Shown: positions 32,853-44,900, numbered from the stretch's first letter. The stretch: 64,000 nucleotides of DNA from Diogma glabrata (GCA_963693315.1 OY856188.1:104224462-104288461), one strand, 5' to 3'. Translations and numbers: made by a program. Notes: generated by a model from the letters alone, not told the origin.

Positions 32853-33549
32853 TCGTAACACAACTGGCCATACCTGAATTATTAAATAACTATACTCCAT
32901 CCCGTAAAACAATTTCAATTATTTTATCTGAAAAATGACTGAAAATTGACTACTGACCCTTAGAGGCACAATTCAGACGGATGACTAAATGTTCAGTCGT
33001 TTGTGCGTCTAATCCTTGCCAAAAATTGGTCGGAAATCATAGACGCTTACGTCTAGGAATATTTGACCATCCTTTGTTAGAAAAATTTGGTAGTCAATAG
33101 TTGGACGAATTTGACCATATATAACTCCGCGGCTTACCGACTGGCAATTGTAAGTCCACATTGACCAACATAAAATACTCTAGGTGGACGGTCTTTCGTG
33201 AGACTTTTACATACCATTATAGTCGAACGAATTTGACCATATTTTATACAGTCGAATACTCAATGACGATTGTAAGTCCACAGTAACTTACAAAAAAGGT
33301 CCAAATCCGACAGTCACTTATTTGACGATTAAATGGCTTAATTATGGAACGAATCCGACTTTTCTCCGCCCTTTCAGTTTTTTCCAAAAAAACAACACTT
33401 CAATAGTTCAATGTTTAAATATAATTTTTATTTCAAATTAAATAAAAAATAAAATAAAAAATACATAATAAAAAAATAAAAATTCAAACTTTTCAACTTT
33501 TTAATCTTGAAATTCAAATTTTTTTTTAATTCATTAATAAAATATGTTT
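32853..33549. other. Noncoding part of the CACTA-like region
   Basis: 32900-33370 holds short repeated words around GACGATT/GAATTTGACCATAT and is otherwise unassigned. 33420-33540 is A/T-rich low complexity. Confidence 0.45.
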
Positions 33550-34864
33550 TTGGTTATTTTTTCTGAGAATATCGAAATCGTTCTGCGGCACGCTTTAAAA
33601 AATCTACGAAACATTTTCGAAGTTCACTTTTGCTGTAATAGTAATAGTGTCTTCAACTAACTTCGTAGTATTAGTTAGTTCCGAAAATGAAAGTTTCTTC
33701 TTTTCTAAATATATTATAATATATTATCATATATTAATTATTACATAATATGGCATTTAATTATAATATTTACTTCACCTTTGGTAATGTTTACTGCACC
33801 TGTCCAAGTATATTCATGAACTACACTAGAATCAAATAGCTTTTCAACTATATTTCGGATAGTTTTTGTAACCTTTTTACTCTCAACCTCTAGTTTTAGG
33901 AATTAGGATCTAGGATCTATATAAATCAGCAGAAATTTGGAAGATGGTTGGAAGATGAACATACCATTTGTTCAGCAAAAGTTTGACTTAAAAGCTGTAA
34001 ATTAAATCTATCCACAGCAGCTGTTGTCATTAACGGTAATGGAGGGACGATAAAGGAAGAATCCTTTATTATTATTTTATTTGAACTTTTTCTAACGAAA
34101 CTCAAAAATTCTGGAAGAATTTCGGAAAAACTGTTTAAAGGGTTTCCCATTCGTTCAATTTTGTTTCTTAAGATTTTTATTGCCTCCATCAATTCTATAT
34201 GTGTTTTTCTGGGCGAATAGCATTCGACTCCTCCTCATTACTTGTAAGTGTAGCGTTACAACGAAACACTTGCCCTAATTTTAAATTTTATTTATTTACA
34301 TTATGAAGATTTTTTTATACGTCATTAATATTTATATTTACCAAAATGTTCATCAGCTTGTTGCTCATCGACGCATTCTACTACAACGTTCTGAATCTGA
34401 ACTGTCGGTAAGGGTTCCGTGTAATGAATAATTGGTATATTTTGAATATCTATATTTGTATCACAATTATCATCAGTTGTCGCAGCTGTCGAATTGTTAA
34501 ACATATCGTTTAATTCGGATATGTTAAACCTTTTATTTTTTGTGTTCTGAAAGGCTGATTCAGACTCCGAATTTGAGACGGATTCGTATCTTCGTTCTTT
34601 TTTTTGCTTCTGTGATGGTTTCTAGAAAGCTAATTTTAATTTAAGTCATTTGTTTAAAATAAACATAATACACTTTAAAACTTACCACAACATTTTAAAA
34701 TCATGTTTGGTCCACGTAACCTCTGGCAGAGTGTGGTTTTCTAAAAGTGAACGGCTAAATTTTTTATCTGGCCATAAAATTTTCGACCCCTTAATCCATT
34801 TAATGGAAATGGTTGCTACTTCTCGTTCACCATTCTTATCTACAGTTTCTATAACTGCATACAT
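33550..34864 (-). pseudogene. DUF4806-like TE companion gene, multi-exon, decayed
   Basis: Exon 1 (34864-34682) reads MYAVIETVDKNG, SIKWIKGSKILWP, WTKHDFKML, followed by a GTAAGT donor. Exon 2 (about 34625-34340) is Ser/Asn-rich (SNSESESAF). Exon 3 (about 34240-33930) has ILPEFLSFVRKS and PPLPLMTTAAVDRFNLQL. Exon 4 (33890-33780) has VTKTIRNIVEKLFDSSVV and YTWTGAVN; a last piece (33650-33550) has CFVDFLKRAAERFR. The order fits proteins with a DUF4806 region. The exon 1/2 splice would create a TGA and there is a frameshift near 34200, so I call it a pseudogene. It lies beside transposase fragments on the same strand and is probably the second gene of that transposon. Confidence 0.55.
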
Positions 34865-35099
34865 GCTGAAGAGTAAAAATTAAATTAGAATACTTCATAA
34901 TATATTACATAAATAACAACTGCAACTTAAATAATAATAGAAGAAGCCTTTGGTGTAGCAATTTCAGTGGCATCAATCAGTATTGAATTAACATTAATAT
35001 TAAGATTCAAGCTAAGCAAAACATATGGCTTAATAAATTAAAGCGACTACTGTTTTTTTAATCTTAATCCTAGTTTAAACGTGCCAATTTACAAAAATA

Positions 35100-35570
35100 A
35101 CTTAATCTAAACTGGCGAGCTTTTTCGAATTCCATGTGAATTAAAGGAAAATATGCACGGTAATTTTGTTCCAAGTTCTCCATTGCAAAAAGGCTTTTGA
35201 CCGGTCCATCCAGTTTCCAATATATCGGTTCATTTAAAACTAAGTTTGATTGATAAACATCTATCTTGTCTGAAGATATCGGAAGGTGAAAATAATTTCT
35301 CTTGTCAACTGATTAAGATCCAAATATGTATGTACAATTTTTCACTTCTTTTTCATGTACGAACTGTATAATATCTTTTTGGTTGGTAAGAAACCAGCAA
35401 TCACGCTTTCTATTACAAATTCTAAAGTTCTTAAAAACCATTTCTTCATATATAATTTTATTTTCGGTTGCATTTATAACTGTTTTTTGTTTTAAAACTG
35501 GAAATTTATTACAATTGTTGTTTTGGTCTTCTAACTCTGGTATTTCACTGAGTTCCATTCCCGTCAAATA
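35100..35570 (-). pseudogene. C-terminal fragment of a CACTA-like transposase
   Basis: Minus-strand frame: CWFLTNQKDIIQFVHEKEVKN, then after a TAA at 35312 HLPISSDKIDVYQSNLVLN, IYWKLDGPV and AYFPLIHM. This is the typical C-terminal region of the transposase family at 32328-32852 (SCVVL...I...PC.SS.L.IY...., FPLLH). It precedes the DUF4806-like gene on the same strand, so the transposon order may be transposase then DUF4806-like protein, with the 32.3-kb transposase fragment coming from another copy. Confidence 0.6.
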
Positions 35571-35689
35571 ATTTTAACATTTGGGCTTGTAAAATGTATG
35601 TTTTGTGCGTCCTTGGTGTACGCGAAAAGCGTAGTATGACACATGTTATTAAGAAGTACATACACAATGCATTAAATCCCTTAGCGCAA

Positions 35690-36390
35690 GCGCTTGTACC
35701 GACGGTGTACAATCTCTTGCGTATGGGCAGAGAACAGGCGCAAAGGATTGATTATAGATAGCCTCAAAAGTGTGTTTAATATCTATTCTGTTTAGCACTG
35801 ACGGTGTACAGTATCTTGCGCAGGAGCACAGCACAAGCTCAAAGGAATTTTTATGGTCAGTCTCAAAAGTATGTTTAATGTCCATGTCACTTGCACTGAC
35901 GGAGTACAAACTCTGGCGTATGAGCACAAACAGGCGCAAATGATTGATTATAGACAGCCTCAAAAGTGTGTTTAATATCTGTGCCATTTAGCATTGACGG
36001 TGTACAGTATCTTGCGCATGAGCACAGAACAAGCTCAAAGGACTGTTTATGGTCAGTCTCAACAGTATGTTTAATATCCATGTCACTTGCACTGACAGCG
36101 TACAAACTCTTGCGCATGAGCACAGAACAGCCGCAAATGATTGATTATAGACAGCCTCAAAAGTGTGTTTAATATCCATCTATTTTAGCACTGCCGGTGT
36201 ACAGTATCTTGCGCTTGAGCACAGAACAAGCTCAAAGCAATGCTTATTGGCAGCCTCAAAAGTATGTTGCACATCCATTCCACTTGCACCGATGGTTTAC
36301 AATCCTTTGCGTATAAGCACAGAACAAGCTAAAAGTAGTGCTTATGGGTAGCCTCAAATGTGTGTTAACAAGCACATCTGTACGTGCAGT
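35690..36390. repeat. 98-bp satellite in alternating A/B dimers, about 7 units
   Basis: Starts of GACGGTGTAC-type words fall at about 35701, 35800, 35898, 35996, 36093, 36192 and 36291, a 97-99 bp period. Units alternate: one type has CTCAAAGGA..GTTTATGGTCAG, the other GCGCAAA.GATTGATTATAGACAG. This gives a ~196-bp higher-order dimer. Open frames across the array come from the repeat. Confidence 0.92.
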
Positions 36391-36649
36391 TGTGCAATAA
36401 AAATAACAATATTGCATATACGTGTTATAATGTGAATGAAAAAACTAGGCGAGAAGATGTAACACATATTTAAAATATCCTCCCCATTTGAGTATGAGTT
36501 ATGTAAAGATTTATATGAAAAAAAACGTAATTGTTTATTTATAGTTTTATTTTAATTAGTTCAAATAATATTTAAATTAAATAATATATAATATACAAAA
36601 ACTATACTCTAATATATTAAAAAAATTAATAATATATATAAATAAATTT

Positions 36650-37528
36650 TAAATTTTTCTCTCGAGCCAGTTTTTCCTTTGAGGAGCTCTTCTTATAAAA
36701 TTGCTGATTGCATGCAGCACTTTTTTGTTATAATCTGCATTAACAACTACATTTGATCCAGCTGCAATGCAGGCGGAAATTAAGGAGATTACACCGTGTT
36801 GTTCGTTTAAATATGTATAAGCTTAGTGGCTTCTAAAATAATGGAATATTAAATTGTTTTAATACATAAACAAGTGTATAAATTTTATGTTAAGATTAAT
36901 GTTTTTAGCATTATTTAAGCCCCCCTTTCCTGTTCAGGGGGACAAAAATTCCAAAAGACTTTTGACTGACTTATTAAAGTCTGTATGGGAGAACAAATGC
37001 TTCACTCGAACCAGCTGTAATATAAAGTTTAGCTCTATATTGCCATTAATTTAATATATGTACTTATTTTTATTATTTACAATCTGTTTCACATATGTCT
37101 GGTTGAGTAGATCAATACTAAATTGACTCATTTCTGCTGCAGTTTTAAATTTTGAGGTCGGCATTTGAAACAAATTGTCAGCTACTATTTCATTGTTTGT
37201 TTTACTTACCATTTGTTTTTCTATATAAGAATGCAATACATCATTTAATGAATAAATTTTGTTCATCATCGTTTCAAATGTTTTTTGCATGTTTTCGTTC
37301 ATTTGTTGTTGATCCTTTATAAATTTTTGCATTTCTACATGATGGGTCTGCTATTGTGCATTTTGCAACTTTTAGAGCTGAGCTTTATTTTTTTTAAAAA
37401 GATTGTCTTGCCTTTTTGGAGCCTGTGGTTGGCCAATAATAAGACAACAACTCCTTTAATACCCATGAATCAGGAATGGCTACAATGCTTGTACCATTTT
37501 GACCAGGGGTTTGTAAAATCATATACAT
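36650..37528 (-). pseudogene. Second DUF4806-like TE companion gene, broken
   Basis: From 37528 on the minus strand: MYMILQTPGQNGTSIVAIP, DSWVLKELLSYYWPTTGSKK, then a stop and frame change. Then comes a helical segment (37332-37051: QQQMNENMQKTFETMMNKIY, MPTSKFKTAAEMSQFSIDLL). After a probable intron comes GVISLISACIAAGSNVVVNA...FIRRAPQRKNWLE at 36650-36810. The first part parallels exon 1 of the gene at 33550-34864 (MY.VI......V...WI....LWP..K), so the two appear to be distant paralogues from related transposons. Stops and a lost splice junction make it inactive. Confidence 0.45.
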
Positions 37529-37745
37529 TACCTAAAAATATGTTTTAAAAAGACAATATAATAAAAGCAGAAAATAACAATATCCTTTCAAAACCGAAAT
37601 TAATATATTTTTTGAAGTGAAAACTTCTTTAACCGCGTTGTAAAATTTTATATGGAGTAAAATCTATATATTCGCATTATCAATTTTTAAATCAGCAAAA
37701 TATTTTTAAATATGAAACACATCCATCATTTCTTAACGTTTCAAA

Positions 37746-37820
37746 TTGCGATGTGGATATCGCGCTCGGCTGATGTTCTGTAGATCGTGAGTTCAATTCC
37801 TAGACTGGTACACTTTTTTT
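37746..37820 (+). ncRNA. tRNA-related sequence (SINE head or tRNA pseudogene)
   Basis: GTGGATATCGCGCTCGGCT resembles a Pol III A box in tRNA-Arg-like context. GAGTTCAATTCC matches a B box about 35 nt later, and a T7 run follows at 37814, a plausible Pol III terminator. The acceptor stem does not pair well, so a functional tRNA is unlikely. Confidence 0.5.
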
Positions 37821-38019
37821 ATCGTTTTTTTTTAATTGTTTTTTATGTTACAACCCTTCCTTCATTGTTAAAAAAGAAATAATGATAGTGTTCACTCGTG
37901 TGATATGATCAAAAATATCGCGATATTTTACATATTACGTCAAACTGGACCGGAAAAAATAATTGATTATACGCCAAACTTTATAGATCACTTTTATTTA
38001 ATTATAATTAAACTATATG

Positions 38020-38107
38020 GGATTTCCCGGGAAATTCATAAAAATCCCGGGAATCGGGATTGGATAAAATAGCTAATTTCCCGAGAAATCCCGGAATGGA
38101 AACTCTA
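38020..38107. mobile_element. Possible end of a hAT-type element
   Basis: CCCGGAATGGAAACTCTA at 38090-38107 resembles an inverted hAT terminus (TAGAGTTTCCATTCCGGG; usual first base C). It is preceded by repeated TTTCCCGGGAAA-type words. No partner end found. Confidence 0.3.
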
Positions 38108-38109
38108 AG

Positions 38110-38260
38110 CATGAGAGACCTCATCAATTAAATCATTATTTATCGTAAAATTAAAAACTTCATTTGTGAGGGTAGGTTCTTCTACAACTTCAGTATTTTC
38201 TGGCCTATAAACTGTTTTTTTCTCATCTTTTTTCAAAGCTCTGTGCTTTTTAATCTTTAG
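38110..38260 (-). other. Coding-like fragment, unrecognised
   Basis: The minus-strand frame LKKDEKKTVYRPENTEVVEE, then VFNFTINNDLIDEVSHA and a stop, has normal protein composition. No family recognised. It may be the C-terminus of a TE or host protein. Confidence 0.25.
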
Positions 38261-38719
38261 TAGTTATTGCTAGGCATAATAAATGTAATTCACACACACA
38301 TACAATACACAATACAATTAAAGTAGTAAGATTAAGAAATACGTTTGCAACCAAAGAGGAGTTTAAATTTAATGTAAATATTTTGACACAGAAACAAAAA
38401 TGGTGGATAAACTTGTTGACATAAAACTGTAATGAAGCGCTTCTTCGTTGCATATCGACGAAGTGGCACAGCAGGCCGCGCACCTAGATGAGATTTATAA
38501 AGCTCCAAACTAGCTTCAGTAAGTGGGGTTGAAAGAAGAATACCTGCTGCTCCAGCACAAATACTTGTTTAGTACGCGTAGCATAAGATAAGAACGGATA
38601 TAAGAAAAAAGCAAGTGCTCTAAATAGACTCTGGCGACCCCCGTATATGGAAAGAACCGTGATCACCACGTCCAACCCTCATAATTTTAACCCATTTACA
38701 CGCTCTCGCAATTCATCTG

Positions 38720-38785
38720 CTCACCCACACACACACTCGCACGCACACATACACACTCACACATGCACACGAACACCCATACCTA
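38720..38785. repeat. CA-rich microsatellite
   Basis: Imperfect (CA)n with GCACA/TCACA interruptions. Lies in a block otherwise lacking genes (38261-38990). Confidence 0.85.
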
Positions 38786-38989
38786 TATCCAAGTAGCCGT
38801 ATATAAATATATAAGATAAGACTCACCCGATTATATAGATAACTCCCACTCCTCTTTCCCAAGATAACTAGCGGATCATGTTTTTTTTCTTCAAGATCAA
38901 ATAGAGGTACGACTCTACTCGGGTTGAATCAGCCCGGATGGATGAACAGTTGAATCAGATGTAATCATATAACGTTATGGCTGAGGAAT

Positions 38990-39700
38990 CGTGTATCGCT
39001 GCTCGTGCAAATATTTGTGATAAGTCAGTATCGGGATTCAAATTGTTGTGTAACTTGTAGGAATATCAGCATAGGTTCAATCCAATATCGGTTGCAAAGC
39101 AAAAGCAATAATTGTAATATCGTATATTATGCAGTATGCATGACTCGCTAATTAAAAAGATGATAAAAATTGTAGACATAACAACATTGGTTGAAACTCA
39201 TAACGTCTGATGAAAAAAAATAGTGTTAACAATCTGAATAAGGGTAACCGCATATATTGTTGATGAATTATTAACGGTATTCCACAAAAAAAAATACGTT
39301 GTATAGGTTTTATAAGTAGCTGTATTGGTAGAACCCGATATCGGCTGATGGAAAAATTGAATGATTACCACAGCCCGTATTATTGAAAAAGTATCTCGAT
39401 GGTTACAAGGTAGTATAAATTGTAGACAGATGAATATCGTTTGAACCCAATATCGCTTGATGAAACGGTCGAATAATTGTACTAACCTCTACCATAGGCG
39501 AATTAATATCGGCGCTCGAACAAACATACACAGTCGTTTAATCCAATAACTGTTGATTAAATATGGTGGGTATTATATTAGCATATATTATTGGTGAAGC
39601 AATGCTCGCTAATTTAAAGGTGGTAGGTCCTATAGAAATAGTAGTATTGGTTGTATCCGATAATGTCTGCTGAAAACGTCATATGGTGGACTTATCCGTT
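38990..39700. repeat. Ancient ~110-bp tandem repeats
   Basis: A decayed motif resembling GGTTGAACCCGATATCGGCTGATGAAAA recurs at about 39080, 39190, 39328, 39430, 39535 and 39650 (spacings roughly 105-140 bp). Copies vary: GTAGAACCCGATATCGGCTG, TTTGAACCCAATATCGCTTG, TTTAATCCAATAACTGTTG. No coding content. Confidence 0.6.
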
Positions 39701-40967
39701 GAACTACTTTATGTTGATGTCCACTTTATATCTTTGTTTACGATGGGAATAAAGTCTTTGTAACTGGAAAAACCATGTTTAACCCGTAGACTAAGGCCTA
39801 TTGGCAGACTTTCTTCCGATAAAAGGTTTAAATGAAACTAACACTTTAACTTTCAGAAAAGTTTATTGGTTGCCTTTTCATTGTGATTTTCATTGAATTT
39901 ATAGTGAAATTGGTAAAGTGTTTCTCCACTATAATCCCCTCTTAGGATTATATTTATTTTAATAATTGAATCGATTAACCAATCAACAATCGATTTATTA
40001 TGTACAGGTAATATCGGTCAATCGTATATGAAATAAATATAATTGCCTTATTCAGCGGGAATTATATTTATTTCGATAAATTTAATTTTAATTCATTTTT
40101 GTAATGTCATCAAATTTAATATAATTTTATGTGATTTAAATTTCATCATTTAAAATATATTGTGAGAATTTATTGAAATTCGATCTAAGTTTAATATACA
40201 TAGTTTGTCCTATATAGTTTATTGTTTGTTATGATTGATGACTTATTTAATTGTTTACGATAATTTAATGGGAAGAATAACATATGTAATGTATGTTAAT
40301 TGGATTAGTCATACATATGTTACAGTCATATGATGATAACAACAGGGATTTTTGCTGAATTGATATCGGTACTAATAGCACAATTTTACCGACGCGGTGA
40401 CACTTTCCAACATGGATGATAAGGCACTAGTCTAGATTTCCCGCCATGGTTAACGGGGACATAATTCAACTTTTTTTTGGTTACCTAAATGCCAGTATGA
40501 TAATTCACGTTATCACGCGGTATCCGCTTTCACGCACTAACAACTGCTTATCGCCAATATACAGGTATTTTGAGACAACACAAGTAAAACCAGTACGTTT
40601 TGAACAACTGTAATTTATTTTTGGTTGTTTTGTTTAGTTATTTATTATAATTTCACTAAAATTACGTTATGCAAGAATTAATTGAACGGGAATAAAGCAA
40701 ATAAAAACTACTTATTCCACTTTCTTTCCTATACTATGCGATTCACTAATCGATTAATTAAAATAAATAATATGTACTAGTCCATATAACAAGAAAGAAA
40801 AATGACTATATCGCACTTCACGATCAATTTCAATTCAATCAGATTGTCCGCTGATCGGATCCAACATTTAAGGTTATAAATTAACACGAATAAATTATAT
40901 TATTACAACAAAAGAACTAAAGTTAATGACTTTGTAAGTTTAATCTACAACATGCATCAAACACTAA
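39701..40967. other. AT-rich DNA, no gene seen
   Basis: A short hairpin TAACATATGTA...ATATGTTA lies around 40275-40322. Otherwise nothing recognised. Confidence 0.45.
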
Positions 40968-41634
40968 TGCCCAAAATACATGTGCAGAAAGTCTGCACGC
41001 AGTGCTGCATCCATATCTGCATATAAAATAGATGTGCAAAATTTTTATATATATTTGACGTGCAGAATTTTCGTAACAATGACAGTTCGTATTCTTACGT
41101 ATTATGAAATTGTTATAAGTGAAAGTTGTCGCAATTTAAAGAAAACTGTCTTTTTAATTAAAAGATAGAAGAAAATAATTGAATCGTTGCCTGTAAAAAC
41201 GTTTATGTCTAAATTAAAATTTAAGTTCAAATTACCACTGTTTTCGATAATCCTTTCCCAAAAATTTATTTATTAACAATATTAGTTTTAATTATTTTAT
41301 AATTTGGATTATTTACAATATTTGAATATCTTTATAAACAAATAATCATTACAAAAATAATTTCATTTTCAAAAAAATATCATTCATTTTTAATTGAGTA
41401 ATAGAAAAAATAATTCATTTTCAAACAAAATGTCAAAATCATCCATTTTTATCTGAGTTTTCAAGTAGTTTTTGTTTTTTTTATTGTGGTAGCACTGCCT
41501 CTGTGCAGCGAAATTAGAATTAGAGATATCTTGCAGAATTTTTTTGCATGCAGAATTTACATGTAATTGCTCTCATATAACAACACATGTTCTAATTTCG
41601 CTGCATGCACAATTCTGCACATGTATTTGGACCA
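40968..41634. mobile_element. PIF/Harbinger-type MITE
   Basis: Ends TGCCCAAAATACATGTGCAG and (inverted) TGGTCCAAATACATGTGCAG match at 17 of 20 bases. They are flanked by TAA (40965-40967 and 41635-41637), the 3-bp TWA target preference of Harbinger elements. Subterminal TGCAGAATTT words recur on both sides. No transposase inside. Confidence 0.8.
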
Positions 41635-41637
41635 TAA

Positions 41638-43004
41638 GGTACAAAAAAAATTATACTACTTATCTCAGTTTTTCTTTTTCTCGGCAGTTCATTTTTTTTC
41701 CTGATTTTATTTGCAACCACACTAATTTAGATATATTTTCTTGTTTCTTATAAATTTTTCTAATCAACAGCACAAACATAGAATTAATATTTTTTGTTTC
41801 GTAAAATTTATCTTTAATTTTACTAGGTTGAACAAAACAGACATTCAATTTAATTCTTTTTTTTTTTTATAAAATTAAAAAAACCAACAAACACATTATT
41901 TTTAAAGAAAAATAAATTCTTCCATCTTTTCTTTTTAATAAACTTTTCTCCAGCCAAAATGAAATTGACAACTCACAGATCAAAACAAAAATACCATTCC
42001 AATCAGAGAATGTGACAATAAGAAGCTAGAAGACCTCTATCGGCTGATATTTACAGTAGATTAACGGCCGTTTTTTGACAATAACAAAACGATAAGTTTG
42101 TTTCTTGGGAATTTTTTTCGTTGAATATTGTGCCCACTAAGGAGATCGCACAACCGTTTCGCAACAAACTTGAAAAAAAATTATGTAAAGGATGATTATA
42201 AATTGAATGTAAGAAATTGTGTTTACAAAGGGTAAAAACAACTTCAAATGTTCTTGATATTAATGCAAACGAGAAGTAACACACTGAGTTTGATTGGTAA
42301 ATCAATGCATTTTTTCTTCTCTTTTTCTTGGGAAAAATAGAGCGATTCTAAATTAAGGAAATTACACAACTGCTTCGTAGATCATACGACTGCTTCGTTG
42401 CAAAACCCCTACATTAATCAAGTCCCATTCATTCCATTACTGCTGGTATAAATTCATCGGTCTTCGGATGTAAACAACTATAATCGCAATGTACGGAAAA
42501 AAATCTATCAAAATGTTGTTTTGCCGGTTTAGTTCAGTCATTTTCCTACAAAACACACAAAGGGTCGAGGCAAAACATCGAATTGTGTAACTGTCACTGA
42601 TCTGAAAAACTTTGACTCTCGTAAACTAATAGCTTTTTTCGCACAGTTATTTGGCCTAAAATCCGGAACTATATCAATCTCTCCTCATAATGTTGTCATG
42701 TTTAATAACGTAATATAATTCAGGGTTTCAGATTAGTTGAAAATAACTATAGTTGTAATGATTCTTCTGCATTAAGGATGTGTATGTGAAATAATGAATA
42801 TCATTAACTTACCATACTTAATAAAATTGTAGTGTCTTGAGAATTCAATCGAAAAACTCTAAAAATTAGATAGGAAAATTAATTAGAAATAATTAATTCA
42901 ATTTACCAACCGTTTAAGAAGCAATTTCCTTATGAAATAGTTGATTTCATTGTAATTGTTGATGATGTTTCAATTCATTATCTAAAAATTTCTATAAAGT
43001 TAAT
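41638..43004. other. AT-rich DNA, no gene seen
   Basis: Short open frames (41660-41848 and 42051-42305, minus) have no recognisable motif. A CACAACTGCTTCGTAGA / CGACTGCTTCGTTG near-repeat occurs around 42365-42400. Confidence 0.4.
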
Positions 43005-43098
43005 TGAATGGCTCAGTTCATAAAATCGTGTATAACACAAGGTATTGATTTTGTGTTACTGACGACTGGGGTTCGATACCACCACGAAACACGTAAAA
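43005..43098 (+). ncRNA. tRNA-related sequence with long variable arm
   Basis: TGGCTCAGTT resembles an A box, and GGGTTCGATACC is a near-consensus B box about 45 nt later, followed by AAAATTTTTTC, a possible Pol III stop. Paired words around AACACAA/TTGTGTT suggest an arm. Most likely a SINE head or pseudogene. Confidence 0.45.
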
Positions 43099-43099
43099 T

Positions 43100-44305
43100 T
43101 TTTTCTGATTAAAAATCTTAACGTTTAATTAAAAGAATCCAAAACTGGTTTCAGAATTGAAAAATTCTTATTATTCATCTAGTTATTTAAGTTTCACTAC
43201 TCACAAGTTTTCAAATATAATTAATATTTCATGAGTAATCATTTAAAATTGTAAATGAAAATTTTTATTATAATGATAATACATTGGCATTGTATTTTTA
43301 GGTTAGTTTTATTATAATTGTTTTTTAACTTTAGTTAATTAGATTAATTATTTTTATTTAATTAATTTTATATTATTATAAATTTTGATTTATCATTTTT
43401 AAACCAACAAATATATTATTTTATTGGAAACACCTAGTTTCTGAATAATGCAACTTATGCATAACACGTTTTCAGTTCAATTATTTAATAATTATATTGT
43501 AATTATAATTGTTTAAAATTAATGAATTTATAGTATAAGAAACACTTTAAAAATATTTATTTTATAAAGTTAAGTTTTTAATCATAACTTTTATTTAGAT
43601 TTAAGTAAATTCATTTTTACTCTTAACACAATAACACAAGCGTTATATAAAAATAGCAAATTTAGAAGAAAACATCTTGTTTAGATGTTAGATTAGAAAT
43701 AGTAAGAGAAAATTACATGTGGGTTTTTAGTAATGTGGCAAAACCTTAAACTAATAAATTTTGTTGTGTTCCATTGTTACTGATTTAGTACTATACAAAA
43801 ACGTAATCAAATATTTAAAAGATACAAATTTATTGTATTTCAATGCCAGTCAAACAAATTTAGGAATTTTTGTATATTTGCTAAATTTAAGAAAAAGTAA
43901 ACTATGTAATTTTTTTAAAAAAGAATTTTACTCTTTTGTTCTAGTTTGTCATAAGTTTATATTAAGAATAAAAAAAATTAAACTGTATATAGAATTAGTG
44001 GTTAGACTTAATTATTAAATTCTGAATAAAACTGATATTTTAACAAATTTCCCGTTTTTACCAAAAATTCCCTCAAATTTTAGGCTAAAAAAGGTATTCC
44101 TCATTCGTGCAACTTAAATGTCAATGGAGGATTAGTGTAAGTATGTCAAACAGATTAGCTAATATGCAGCATTGTCTCTAGCATCCAACTGGATAATATT
44201 TAGAGAAAATACGTCGACAAAAACAATGAATAAGTTTAAATATGTTAAAATTAAATCAATAAATCAAATAAAACTAATATCCATTCTCTGATTTAACTGT
44301 TATTC
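43100..44305. other. AT-rich DNA, no gene seen
   Basis: Low GC throughout. An 85-codon open frame (43761-44018, +) has no motif and is probably chance. Confidence 0.4.
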
Positions 44306-44779
44306 TTTAAATAATTGAATCGGTCATTTCAAAAACCTCATAAGTCACTCAGTTAGAATTTTTCAGAAATCAATAAAAACTGTTTCATACACAAACAAAC
44401 GAGTTTTAAAGGACTTTTTTATGTTTAATTTAGTATTTGAGTGGTGAAAAATTAAAATAGCGAATAACCTTCACAATTTATTAATAGAAATAATGAAAAA
44501 AACCTGAAAACCAGTTCTTGACTTATGTTGTTTTAGCAAGAAATAGGGTTAGTGGTATAAAGTTTAACCAAAAAACTCGTAGTAATCATATTTTTTATTG
44601 CTTATTATTGAGAATTACACTTAAAAATAATCTTACTAACGTTTTACATGTATTAATTTGTCATGTTTTAATATCTTTATGGTACATAGTCATATTCTCC
44701 ATCATTCTTAATTATGAGTTAATTCATATATAATAGTATAATACGTATATAATTCATATATAATTCATATATAATACGA

Positions 44780-44900
44780 ATCCTCGAAAAGAGGACGAGT
44801 GTCATGGGTCCGTACCTGCGGCTCCTTTCGTCCTACGCAAGAATGCAGGAATGCTATCGCAATCGACTTACGTGGTTTTTACCCAGAATACGCATCTCCC
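44780..44900. other. GC-richer 120-bp island, unidentified
   Basis: Contains AGGACGA...TCGTCCT and a nested CTCGAAAAGAG hairpin. Lies in the loop of the 44306-49716 inverted-repeat element. Could be a structured RNA, a SINE, or a fragment of a LINE. Confidence 0.35.

Noticed and set aside
35649..36351. Several 60-110 codon frames on both strands as genes
   Set aside because: They are the 98-bp satellite read in different frames, and the peptides repeat with the same period.
37905..37945. AAAATATCGCGATATTTT palindrome as an operator
   Set aside because: An 18-bp palindrome in AT-rich DNA with no adjacent gene; no functional support.
39955..40770. DNA transposon with AT-rich inverted ends (TTATTTTAATAATTGAATCG-like)
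   Set aside because: The similarity is confined to low-complexity A/T words; no duplication or longer arm.
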